From: Spirochaetia bacterium | Lineage (GTDB): Bacteria > Spirochaetota > Leptospiria > Turneriellales > JAOUOS01 | DNA length: 64,000 nucleotides | Direction: 5' to 3' | NCBI GenBank assembly: GCA_029880285.1 | Contig: JAOUOS010000005.1 | Coordinates: forward strand, 85,767-149,766 | Part shown: piece after piece, positions 18,993 through 28,200 of the stretch | Numbering within the stretch: the stretch's first letter is position 1 | Layout: every line of letters starts with the position of its first letter | Notes under the pieces: generated by a model | The model's input: the letters and a program-made list of their open reading frames with translations, nothing else | Databases searched by the model: none | Told to the model about the DNA's origin: nothing | Program-made: the position numbers and the translations under genes

Positions 18993-19880
18993 ATGTTCCA
19001 AACCGCTGTAACAAAAATGCTCAATATTAAACTGCCCATTATTGGCGCGCCTATGTTTTTAGTTTCTTACCCTGAACTTGTCGCGGCAGTATCAGAAGCG
19101 GGAGGGCTGGGAACTTTTCCCACTATGAATTACCGTTCAATACCTGAATTAAAAGACGCGCTTTTCAAAATTAAATCAAAAACTCAAAAACCCATAGGTG
19201 TTAACATTGTGCTTTATAAAGAACATAACCCAAACTGGAGCGAACAGTTAAAAGTTTGCCTTGATAATAAAGTAAATTGTATTATTACCAGCATGGGAAT
19301 TCCCCGTTCGGTTATAAAAGAAGCAAAGTCTGCCGGGGCCAAAGTTTTTTGTGATGTAATAGATATAAAATACGCGAAACTTACGGCCAAAGCGGGTGCC
19401 GATGCTCTTATCGCGGTTTCAGCCGGCGCAGGGGGCCACGCGGGCAAAATTTCTCCCTTTAGTTTAATACCTTATTTAAAAGATGAAATAAATATACCGG
19501 TTATTGCTGCTGGCTCTATTTCTTCAGGCAGACAAATGGCTGCTGCCATGGCGCTTGGAGCAGAAGCTGTCTACATTGGCACCCGTTTTATCGCCTCTTG
19601 CGAATCAGGCGCGTCAGAAGAATATAAACAAGCTATAATTAAAGCGATGCCAGAAGATATTATCTATTCAAAAGAAATATCGGGCGTTTACGCAAACTGG
19701 TTAAAAGAAAGTTTTGATAAATATAAAAATATAGAAACTACTGATTTAAAAAAATGGAAAGATATATGGTCAGCCGGGCACGGTGTTGGACAAATAAAAA
19801 ATATTTTATCAGTTAAAAAAATTATGGATGATATAATTCAAGAATATAAAGATGTAACTCAAAAAATGAAAATGGAATAG
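18993..19880 (+). CDS. Nitronate monooxygenase / FabK-like flavoprotein
   Basis: An FMN-dependent TIM-barrel enzyme of the nitronate monooxygenase (2-nitropropane dioxygenase) family. Visible motifs are IIGAPMFLVSYPELVAAVSE near the start, GVNIVLY, SAGAGGHAGK with the presumed active-site His149, and the phosphate-binding IPVIAAGSISSGRQMAAAMALG with GAEAVYIGTRF. Members either oxidise nitronates or, as FabK, reduce enoyl-ACP. With fabA in the window a FabK role is possible, but the sequence does not decide this. The secreted protein gene starts 7 nt after its stop. Confidence 0.88.
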   Translation: MFQTAVTKMLNIKLPIIGAPMFLVSYPELVAAVSEAGGLGTFPTMNYRSIPELKDALFKIKSKTQKPIGVNIVLYKEHNPNWSEQLKVCLDNKVNCIITSMGIPRSVIKEAKSAGAKVFCDVIDIKYAKLTAKAGADALIAVSAGAGGHAGKISPFSLIPYLKDEINIPVIAAGSISSGRQMAAAMALGAEAVYIGTRFIASCESGASEEYKQAIIKAMPEDIIYSKEISGVYANWLKESFDKYKNIETTDLKKWKDIWSAGHGVGQIKNILSVKKIMDDIIQEYKDVTQKMKME

Positions 19881-19887
19881 TTTATTA

Positions 19888-21648
19888 ATGAAAAATTTTA
19901 AATGTACACGAGCCTTTATTTTTTCTGCTGTTATTTTGTTTATGTTTTCGTCAAAGGCGTATTCAGACAATTTTGAACCCTCGCTATACGCGAATGAATC
20001 TGATTCTTTTTATATTGAAACAAAATCTTTTAAAGATATGATTGAAAGTCTTAAAAGCTTTTATTTTTCTCTTAGAGATAAAAACGGTATTCAAGAATGG
20101 AACATGCTGGGTCTACGGGCAAAGCTTTTATTTGATATAAATTTTCTTGATATTGAAAGCCTTAAAAAAATAGGAGCTGATATTGAATCACCAGCTGGTT
20201 TTTCTGTAAAAATTAAATCTTTGGATATAAATACCGACTTTCAAAAAGATATAACTGATAACTGGGTATTTTTTATTCCCGCTAAAAATTCAAATATTCT
20301 TTATAAATCTATACATAAAATAATAACAAAATCAATAAATAATTCTACAATACCAACAAAGGGACAACAAAAACAAAAAAAAACTATACCTGAACTTACT
20401 GAAATTGAAAAGGATAAATTATTACATTACAAGAAAAAAGATTTTGAATTATATATAGCAAAAGCCGAGAATTTTCTTGTTTTTTCTGAAAACAAAGAAC
20501 AAGCGTTAAATTCTCTTGAAAAATCCTCGACCCCTATAAAAAACGCGCCATATTTTCAAAATAACCTTGAATTTATTAAAAATTCAAATAATAATGATAA
20601 TATGATTTTTTATTATACTGTAAACCCGGCGCAAACAAAAGATATGCTAGATTCTATATTAAAAAATTTGCCAGTCACAATACCTAAACAAAATCAAAAA
20701 CCAATAACTGATGAAAACCAAAGTAATTTACTTTCTACCGGTGGAATACTTTCAATTGATAAAACCAAATTAAATTTTATTTCAAACACAACTTACAAAA
20801 ACGGATATCTTGACGATACCAGTAAAAAAATTCCCGCAATATTAGACGCAACTGCCAAAAATTTAAGCATTGATTATTACTCGGGCCTTATTACTTTTTA
20901 TATGACATTAAAAATTAACTTTCAAAAAATTATCTTACTGTTAAAAGAAGTTAACCCAACTACACAAATAGAATTAGCTAATTTATCAAAAAAAATCTCA
21001 CCAAAAGGAGATTATAATATTGAAAATGATCTTATTCCCGCCTTAACGGGAAAATTATCTTTATTGATAGGGAGTATTCCAGCAGAAAAAAAAATAAGAG
21101 ACTTTTCGACATGGGATGGTTATTTTTCTTTTGGAATTTTGCCTGAAAAAAAAGAAAATATTGAAAAATTGATTTTAAAAATAAAAGAAGAAGATAAATC
21201 TATTGAATTAAAAACTTCAGATTATGAAAAGGGTAAATTATATGAAATTAAATTTATGACGCCTGAAAAAAAAGAAAATAAAAAAAATAAAACAAAAACA
21301 GCCTCGCCCAATAAACCAAATTATTTGTATTTATATTTAACAGAAAGCGAATGTGTTATAAGTACATCAAAAGAAAAATTAAAAAATATTACGAATAATA
21401 ACAATCAAACTCTAGTTAAAAAATTAAATTTATTAAGCACTGAAAATGAAGAAAGATTATACTTTTCTTTTTACTTAAACATAACTTCAGTTGTAAATTA
21501 TATAAAAACAAGCAGTATAAAATTTTTAGCTGCTTCGTTTTTACCTTATTTTACCAATCTATCTGATTTTTCAATTAACGCGTATAAAAAAGAAAATTCT
21601 TTACAAGAAATAATTCAACTTCGTCTTAAAAAAACTGCAATCCCATAA
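19888..21648 (+). CDS. Exported protein of unknown function (586 aa)
   Basis: Begins with a clear signal peptide (hydrophobic AFIFSAVILFMFSS, cleavage probably at AYS-DN near residue 27). The mature protein is Lys/Glu/Asn-rich with repeated alpha/beta segments; the early part (ESLKKIGADIESPAGFSVKI) recalls large secreted proteins annotated with DUF3352-type domains, but I cannot assign it firmly. Low-complexity lysine-rich stretches occur near residues 150-165 and 455-475. It is tightly packed between the flavoprotein (7 nt) and the aldo/keto reductase (0 nt), so probably belongs to the same operon. Confidence 0.75.
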   Translation: MKNFKCTRAFIFSAVILFMFSSKAYSDNFEPSLYANESDSFYIETKSFKDMIESLKSFYFSLRDKNGIQEWNMLGLRAKLLFDINFLDIESLKKIGADIESPAGFSVKIKSLDINTDFQKDITDNWVFFIPAKNSNILYKSIHKIITKSINNSTIPTKGQQKQKKTIPELTEIEKDKLLHYKKKDFELYIAKAENFLVFSENKEQALNSLEKSSTPIKNAPYFQNNLEFIKNSNNNDNMIFYYTVNPAQTKDMLDSILKNLPVTIPKQNQKPITDENQSNLLSTGGILSIDKTKLNFISNTTYKNGYLDDTSKKIPAILDATAKNLSIDYYSGLITFYMTLKINFQKIILLLKEVNPTTQIELANLSKKISPKGDYNIENDLIPALTGKLSLLIGSIPAEKKIRDFSTWDGYFSFGILPEKKENIEKLILKIKEEDKSIELKTSDYEKGKLYEIKFMTPEKKENKKNKTKTASPNKPNYLYLYLTESECVISTSKEKLKNITNNNNQTLVKKLNLLSTENEERLYFSFYLNITSVVNYIKTSSIKFLAASFLPYFTNLSDFSINAYKKENSLQEIIQLRLKKTAIP

Positions 21649-22827
21649 ATGTTATATAGGACTCTGGGTAGAACAAATTTAAACACTTCAGTATTTACTC
21701 TCGGGGGGATGCGCTGGATTGATGGATGGAATGAGCCATATCATGAAATTTCTGACGAAACGCTTAAACAAGCCTGTGAAGTCACAAAACACTGCCTTGA
21801 TAAAGGAATAAATCATATTGAAACTGCCCGCGCTTACGGTAAATCAGAATTTATTTTTGGTAAAGTTTTTAATCTGCTTTCTATAAAAAAAAATAATTTA
21901 ATAGTAACAACAAAAGTAAGGCTTAAAGATTCTGAAACCGTTTATTCTCAAATACTAGAATCATTAGAAAGACTTCAAATAAATTATGTTAATATTGTAG
22001 ATATTCACGGTATCAACAACGATTTAGATTACAATAAAGTTTTTTCAAAAGACGGTACCTTAAAAGGACTTCAAAAAGCGCGAAAAGAAGGTTTGGTAAA
22101 ACATATTGGTTTTAGCACGCATGGCCCTCTTGATTTAATATTAAAAACAATAATTACGGGTGAGTTTGATGTTGTAAACTTACACTATTATTTTACTTTT
22201 CAAACTAATTATCCCGCCATTAGTTTAGCTAACGCTCTTAAAATGGGAGTTTTCATAATCTCACCCAATGATAAAGGAGGAATGCTATATAAACCCAGCC
22301 AAAAACTTTTAAATTTATGCAATCCGCTTCATCCCATTGTTTTTAATAATCGCTTTCTTCTTGAAGACCATGGCATACACACAATCTCACTGGGAATAAC
22401 AAAAACTGAAATGCTAAACATTCATCTGGAATCTATACAAAATAAAAATACAAATTCCAGCAATTCTGTAAGAGATGAACCATTTATGGGAAAATTAGAA
22501 AGGGATATAAAATTGAAGCTTGAAAAAGAATTAAATAATACGCCTGATTACTGCACTATTTGCGGTTTTTGTCTGCCATGCCCGGTAAAAATAAATATTC
22601 CCGAAGTACTGAGGCTGAGAAACCTTTTTATTGCTTTTGATATGAAAGAGTTCGCGGTAAAAAGATATAACGAGATGAAACCTGATGACCCTTGGGTAAC
22701 AGGAGAAAGCGCTGATAAATGCGTAAATTGTAACGAATGTCTGCCGCGATGCCCGCAAAGGCTCACGATACCTTCTTTATTAAAAAATACCCATAAATTA
22801 TTTAAAAACGCAATAACAAAATATTAA
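21649..22827 (+). CDS. Aldo/keto reductase with C-terminal 4Fe-4S ferredoxin module
   Basis: Residues 1-285 form an NAD(P)H-dependent aldo/keto reductase: LGRTNLNTSVFTLGGM, the active-site segment HIETARAYGKSE, TTKVRLKD with the lysine, and DIHGIN with the histidine. The usual catalytic Asp of the DTAxxYG motif is Glu here, as in the ferredoxin-tailed subgroup. The C-terminus (about 300-385) carries two clusters: CTICGFCLPCP and CVNCNECLPRCP, typical of two 4Fe-4S centres. Such proteins may couple NAD(P)H to ferredoxin-like electron flow; the substrate is unknown. Its ATG directly follows the previous stop. Confidence 0.9.
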   Translation: MLYRTLGRTNLNTSVFTLGGMRWIDGWNEPYHEISDETLKQACEVTKHCLDKGINHIETARAYGKSEFIFGKVFNLLSIKKNNLIVTTKVRLKDSETVYSQILESLERLQINYVNIVDIHGINNDLDYNKVFSKDGTLKGLQKARKEGLVKHIGFSTHGPLDLILKTIITGEFDVVNLHYYFTFQTNYPAISLANALKMGVFIISPNDKGGMLYKPSQKLLNLCNPLHPIVFNNRFLLEDHGIHTISLGITKTEMLNIHLESIQNKNTNSSNSVRDEPFMGKLERDIKLKLEKELNNTPDYCTICGFCLPCPVKINIPEVLRLRNLFIAFDMKEFAVKRYNEMKPDDPWVTGESADKCVNCNECLPRCPQRLTIPSLLKNTHKLFKNAITKY

Positions 22828-22833
22828 ATTTTT

Positions 22834-22862
22834 TTAAGACAATAATAAAAAATAAATATAAT
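22834..22862 (+). promoter_or_regulatory. Candidate sigma-70 promoter of sodC
   Basis: A perfect TATAAT at 22857-22862 lies 17 nt downstream of TTAAGA (22834-22839), a 4/6 match to the -35 consensus. An AAGG site lies 9 nt before the sodC ATG. Transcription would start near 22869, just 16 nt before the coding region, so the leader would be short. Confidence 0.45.
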
Positions 22863-22884
22863 ATACATACATAAGGTTTATTTC

Positions 22885-23418
22885 ATGAAAACAAAAATTT
22901 ATATTACAGCTATATTTATATTAATAACTTATTTTTATTACTGTAACAGTACCAAACCGAACCTTGTCTCTGTAAAAAAAGCAAAAGCAGAAATTATGCC
23001 AAAAAGCGGAACAAATGTTTTTGGTTCTGTTACTTTTACGCAAATAGCAGATAATAGCATTAAAATAGTAGTATCAGTAGTAGGCTTAAAGCCCGGCAAG
23101 CACGGTTTTCATATTCATGAGAAAGGAGACTGTTCTTCTAATGACGGTGAATCTGCGTTGGGGCATTGGAACCCTGATAAGTTAGAACACAGCGTTCACG
23201 ACAAAGAAAACAGTCATGCCGGAGACCTAGGGAACATTACCGCAAATCATGAGGGCAGTGTATTTCAAGAAATTATTATTAAAAATGTTTCATTATCGGA
23301 CACAAAAGGTCCGGTTGGCAAAGCTTTGATTATTCACGCCGACGAAGACAATTTAAAAACACAGCCAGATGGCAATTCTGGTAAAAGAATCGCTTGCGGC
23401 ATTATTAGAAGTAACTAA
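22885..23418 (+). CDS. sodC: Cu/Zn superoxide dismutase, exported
   Basis: Dismutates superoxide in the periplasm. The 177-residue protein begins with a hydrophobic export signal ending in TYFYYC-NST; the cysteine suggests a lipoprotein although the box is loose. Metal ligands are in place: HGFHIHE (H73, H76, H78 region), GHWNPD, the HAGDLGNI segment, and ALIIHADED near the end. The disulfide pair is the cysteine of KGDC and that of RIACGII. It is followed with no gap by the MscS-type channel gene, which starts on the TTG of TAATTG. Confidence 0.95.
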   Translation: MKTKIYITAIFILITYFYYCNSTKPNLVSVKKAKAEIMPKSGTNVFGSVTFTQIADNSIKIVVSVVGLKPGKHGFHIHEKGDCSSNDGESALGHWNPDKLEHSVHDKENSHAGDLGNITANHEGSVFQEIIIKNVSLSDTKGPVGKALIIHADEDNLKTQPDGNSGKRIACGIIRSN

Positions 23419-24312
23419 TTGAAAGAAGTATACTCAAAAAAAACTTTTATTGAACTTTGGGACCAAAGTATCGCAAATTTATGGCATGCTTTACCTTCTC
23501 TTTTGCCTAAAATATTATATACTGTAATCTTAATAATCATTATAGGATTAATTAAAACTTTTATTCTTAAAGTCATGGTAAAACGAGTTCATGACTCTAC
23601 GGCGCGTCTTCAATGGCAAAGAACCATAGGCTATATTTTTTTCTTTCTTAGTATCTTAATTTTACTGCCCATATGGCTGCCTTCTTTACATTCTGTCGCG
23701 ACATTTTTAGGCATCTTTGGCGCGGGAGTTTTAATTGTATTTAAAGAGGTTTTTCTAAATATCGCCGGCTGGGTATTTATTCTTTCTAGAAAGCCTTTTG
23801 TACCTGGTAACAGAATTCAGATTGACGACGCGATAGGTGATGTTTTAGATCAAAGAATTATTTCTTTTAGCATGATAGAAGTAAAACCAAGATCAGAGGG
23901 CGGACAAAGTACCGGTAGAATTATTCATGTACCTAATTCAAAAATTTTTACAGATTTAGTACATAATGCCAGCAAAGATTTTGCTTTAAACTGGAATGAA
24001 ATATATGTTTACTTAAGCGCAAATAGCGACTGGAAAAAAGCCGTAGAACTGTTAGAAAAAATCGCAGAAACTACGCTTGAGAAAATTAATCCTGATGATA
24101 AAAGATTAAAAGATGCCGAGAAAAATTTCGCCATAAAATATAAAAAAATAAATCCCAGCGTTTATGTAGACGTAGACGAAAATAAAATTAGACTAACCAT
24201 AAGGCACTTAACTGACCCTTTAAAAACAAGATTTATTACCGATAAACTTTGGCGCTCTATTTTAGAAGAATTTTCACAGGTAGAAAATATAAACTTTTTA
24301 GAAAATGAGTAA
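23419..24312 (+). CDS. Small-conductance mechanosensitive channel (MscS family)
   Basis: A 297-residue inner-membrane channel that opens under hypo-osmotic stress. Two transmembrane helices (about 20-45 and 65-95) precede the pore helix (FGAGVLIVFKEVFLNIAGWV, about 105-125), followed by the beta domain with KPFVPGNRIQIDDAIGDV and RIIHVPNSKIFTDLVHN. The start is a TTG immediately after the sodC stop; no better start is available without losing the first helix. The following region contains a minus-strand terminator-like structure. Confidence 0.9.
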   Translation: MKEVYSKKTFIELWDQSIANLWHALPSLLPKILYTVILIIIIGLIKTFILKVMVKRVHDSTARLQWQRTIGYIFFFLSILILLPIWLPSLHSVATFLGIFGAGVLIVFKEVFLNIAGWVFILSRKPFVPGNRIQIDDAIGDVLDQRIISFSMIEVKPRSEGGQSTGRIIHVPNSKIFTDLVHNASKDFALNWNEIYVYLSANSDWKKAVELLEKIAETTLEKINPDDKRLKDAEKNFAIKYKKINPSVYVDVDENKIRLTIRHLTDPLKTRFITDKLWRSILEEFSQVENINFLENE

Positions 24313-24624
24313 TAAATAAAAAAAGCGTTTTTGAAAAGATCCTCTTTTTAAAAGCAGATGCAAATATTTATTATTACACAGCCCCTCTCTTTTCAAAAAC
24401 GCAAATGGTTTATTGGCCTAAAATAAATAGTTTTATTTTAATATAAAATAAATTAACATATTTTTTAAAATTTGTCAATACTACTTTGTTACTATTTTCA
24501 AATATATAAAACCCTAATTTCAAAACAAAATGAATACTGCATTTATTCTGTAAATAATTATTTGTATTTATTTTCGATTTTATAAAGCAAAATAATTAAT
24601 TTGATTATTTGATAACTATAAAAT
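24313..24624. other. Intergenic region, 312 nt, with one strong inverted repeat
   Basis: Between the convergent MscS gene and the small membrane protein gene. It holds the 15-bp inverted repeat described separately (24325-24402). The remaining 24403-24624 is AT-rich without an open frame of note, tRNA-like sequence or clear promoter. Confidence 0.6.
24318..24402 (-). terminator. 15-bp inverted repeat followed by T7 on the minus strand
   Basis: GCGTTTTTGAAAAGA (24325-24339) is perfectly complementary to 24388-24402, with 48 nt between. Read on the minus strand the stem is followed by TTTTTTTATTTATT, so it could terminate the gene at 24625-25032. The 48-nt loop is unusually long for an intrinsic terminator, and a small structured RNA is an alternative. 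On the plus strand no T-tract follows. Confidence 0.5.
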
Positions 24625-25032
24625 TCAACACTGATCTTGTTCAGATGACATCTTGCCTTTTTTTTGCAAAAAATAACGTACCGCAAATGAAATTATAATA
24701 CCGCCGGGATAATAGACCATAAAGAAAAACATAACTTTTGCCTGGCTTGATCCAGTTAAAGAAAAAATATTTATAAAGATTGATAAAAAAAGCTTAAATA
24801 AAGCTAAAAAACTTATTATAGAAGCAAAAGATTTCAATATATAAACCCAAAAATCATCTGAAAAAACAGCCGTAGATAAGTTGCCAATTATATAAATTCC
24901 AAAAACAATTGTCGCGTATATAACAAGCATCTCAACATTTAATTTAAGAGTAGATAAAATTAAAAGACCAATTATACAAATTAGAAGTGTTGAACTAATT
25001 TGCAAAAAAGGAGATTTAAGTTTTGCTAACAT
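24625..25032 (-). CDS. Small integral membrane protein, unknown function
   Basis: A 135-residue protein with four predicted membrane helices (about residues 12-28, 33-52, 62-90 and 97-122) and a short charged, cysteine-ended C-terminal tail. No family recognised. It stands alone between long intergenic spacers and is probably a monocistronic gene ending at the inverted repeat downstream. Confidence 0.65.
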   Translation of the reverse strand: MLAKLKSPFLQISSTLLICIIGLLILSTLKLNVEMLVIYATIVFGIYIIGNLSTAVFSDDFWVYILKSFASIISFLALFKLFLSIFINIFSLTGSSQAKVMFFFMVYYPGGIIISFAVRYFLQKKGKMSSEQDQC

Positions 25033-25175
25033 TTTTATGTTTAAATTACCTATATTAAATTTAAAATATTCTTTAAACTAAGATAATAGACAATTTATAT
25101 TAAACAGACAGCCGGTCAACTGTAAGAGAAAAATAAAAAGGGTATAATTTTAAATAGACTGCGCATTTAGTCTTG

Positions 25176-25254
25176 TACCCGAGAAAACGGGTAGTGAAAT
25201 GACGCCCCGTCTGTTTGCCTGTTTCTGCGCAAGCGGGTGCTGGCGTTTGCGCAG
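25176..25254. repeat. GC-rich double hairpin (REP-like) downstream of the giant lipoprotein gene
   Basis: Two adjacent hairpins: TACCCG-AGAAAA-CGGGTA (25176-25193) followed by GTGAAATGAC, which on the other strand reads GTCATTTCAC, i.e. a diverged version of the repeat at 18851; and CTGCGCAA (25225-25232) paired with TTGCGCAG (25247-25254). The stretch is clearly richer in G+C than its surroundings. No T-tract follows, so it may protect the 3' end of the mRNA or be a mobile repeat remnant. Confidence 0.5.
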
Positions 25255-25279
25255 GCTAGGTATATATTATTAAAAATTT

Positions 25280-28200
25280 CTACTTAAAAATAACCTGCTC
25301 GGGATATTTACCTGCATACTTACCCAAAACCTTATACATACCCAATTGGTTATAAATATTTTCGCCCCATGCCCAAAGAGTACCGTCTGCTTTTAGCGCA
25401 AAAGAATGGATTTGCCCCGCGTATACCGAGACCCAGTTTGCATCACTGCCAATTTGTACAGGCGTACCAAAGCTTCCATTACCAATGGAGTCAGCGCCAA
25501 GCTGGCCATAGTAATTATTTCCCCATGCCCATAGGGTACCGTTTGCTTTTACGGCCAAAACGTGATTATCGCTTGCAGAAATATCTTTCCAGTCTGCATC
25601 GGCAGAAACTAAAAGCGGCGCGGTATTTGTTGAATTAGTAGATACAGAGCTGCCAAGTACTTTCGATTCATTATGTCCCCAGCCCCATATTGTACCGTCT
25701 ATTTTTACCGCCATAGTAAAATATTTACCAATTGAAATATTTTCCCAATCTGAATCATAGTTCCATGTTCCGGCGTTTGTTTCACAGTCTGTTTGCGTAT
25801 AGTAGCCGCTTATGGTACAAACACCAACAAGCTGAGGCGTATCACGGTGTGTTGTATCACCCAGCCCTAATTGGCCGTAGGTATTGTGGCCCCATGTATA
25901 GATTGTGCCGTTATCTTTTAAACCCACAGAGTGAAATGTATGTGTTTTGGCATCAACCCAGGTTGTATCGCTACCAATTTGTACAGGGGAATATTTAGCA
26001 CCGTTTGTACCATCGCCAAGCTGGCCATAGGTATTACTGCCCCATGACCATAAAGTACCGTCTGTTTTTATCGCTAGCACAGTATAATCACCAGCTGAAG
26101 CTATATTCCAATTTGTATCATAGTTCCATGTTCCTGCGTTATCTTCACAATCTGACTTTGTATAAAAACCGCCAATAGTGCAAGAACCCACCAATTGAGG
26201 GATATTATAGTTTAATGTATTGCCCAATCCTAATCGGCCGCTGCTATTTGAGCCCCATGCCCATAATGTATGATCATTTTTTATAGCTATATTATAATAA
26301 GAACCCGCTGAAACATTAAGCCAGTTTGTATCATAGTTCCATGTTCCCGCATTTAATTCGCAATCTGCCTGATTAAAATAACTTGCATTTGTACACGCAC
26401 CCACTAACTGCGGCGAGTCATGATCACTGTTATCTCCCAAACCTAGAGCTGTACCTTTGCCCCATGTATAAAGAGAACCGTTTTTGTTTATAGCTGCTCC
26501 ATGATACCGCGTAGAACCGTTAGTGCCTATAAATGCCCAGCTTGAAGCAATCGTTTGAGTAGGTTTTTTAATATATTCAGAAAATTTTGTGCCGTCGCCA
26601 AGCTGACCCAAATCATTTTGTCCCCAAATCCAAATTGTACCGTCTGATTTTAATGCGGTTGTAAATTTGCTTGTAGATTGTATACCCGTAGAAACCGAGA
26701 CCCAGTTGGTATCAAAGATCCATGTACCTGTAGCTGTTTCGCATTCATCTTTTCTATAATAACCTTCAATACTGCATTTTCCTAATAATTGAGGAGTGTA
26801 GTACGCATTATAACCATCGCCCATACCCAATTGATAATCATTATTTAAACCCCAAACCCATATGCTGCCATCTGTTTTTTTGGCAAAAGAAGTATAAAGG
26901 CCCGTTTCTATAAATACCCAGTCAGTGTCATAAACCCATGTATATCCGCCCGACTCACAAGCAGACTGGTGAATAGGCGAGCCATAACCATCACAGTAAC
27001 CCACTAATTGCGGCCAGCTATAGCCCGAAGTATTACCGAGCCCGACTTCACCATAAGTATTCATGCCCCATGCATATAAGGTGTTGTTTGTTTTTAGCGC
27101 CATAGTATCACGGTATCCGGCAGACACCATTAACCAGTCAGTATCAATGGTCCATGTATAACTATTAGCTTCACATGTTGCCTGATCAGCTATACTAGGA
27201 TAACTGCATGAACCCATTGGATAAGGAGCATATTTATCTGTCAAATCACTACCTAGGCCCAATTTATTAAAACTGCCATCGCCCCATACCCATAAAGATC
27301 CGTCATTTTTAATTGCCGCAGAATATTTAAAACCCGCAGATATAGATTGCCATGTTGTTTCAGTATCAATTTGAACAGGCGCATTTTTTTGAACATTTGT
27401 ATCGTCACCAAGCTGACCGTCGCTGTTATATCCCCATGCCCATAAGGTTCCGCCTGTTTTTAACGCTAGTGTATGGTCAGCTCCCGCTGATATAAACGCC
27501 CAATCGGTATCGCCTGCTACTTGAGTTGGAGAATTTTTTCCTTGTTGTGAGCCATCGCCAAGACGGCCGTCGCTGTTATATCCCCATGCCCATAAGGTTC
27601 CGTCTATTTTTATCGCGTAACTACAATAATTACCAGCTTCAATTTTCAACCAGTTCATGTCTGTTCCAATTTGAACAGGTCTATTTTTAGCAACTTCTGT
27701 ACCGTCACCAAGTTGACCAAAAGAATTGCTGCCCCATGCCCATAAGGTACCATTGCCGGCTATGGCCAAAGTGTGGTCAGTACCTGATGATACCGCTATA
27801 AATTCATGTTTGCATAGACTTGTGCAACCATCACCATCAGTTAAATTGTTATCGTCGCATTGTTCTACGGCCGGTTCTAAAATACCATTGCCGCATGTAT
27901 TGTTTACGGCGCAAACAGCATCGCATCCGTTACCGTCGTCTGTTGTGTTGCCATCGTCACAGGTCTCGCCGGTATCAATAACACCGTCGCCGCATGAAGC
28001 AGACTGGCAATTGGTTCTACAGTAATTTGCTATACTATCATTGTTATTAACCCCATCGTCACATTCTTCGCTGTTCGCGGCATCAATATTAAAATCACCG
28101 CAATAAGAAAGATTGCCCTGTCCTGTTTGGCATGTTTCGGTACAAACCAGACATCCTGAAGTCTCGCCATAAGTACAATTATCTGTTATACTATTGCCGT

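Noticed and set aside
22531..22766. Two overlapping minus-strand frames over the ferredoxin-like end of the aldo/keto reductase
   Set aside because: They are complementary to a well-supported gene with two 4Fe-4S motifs and lack family features.
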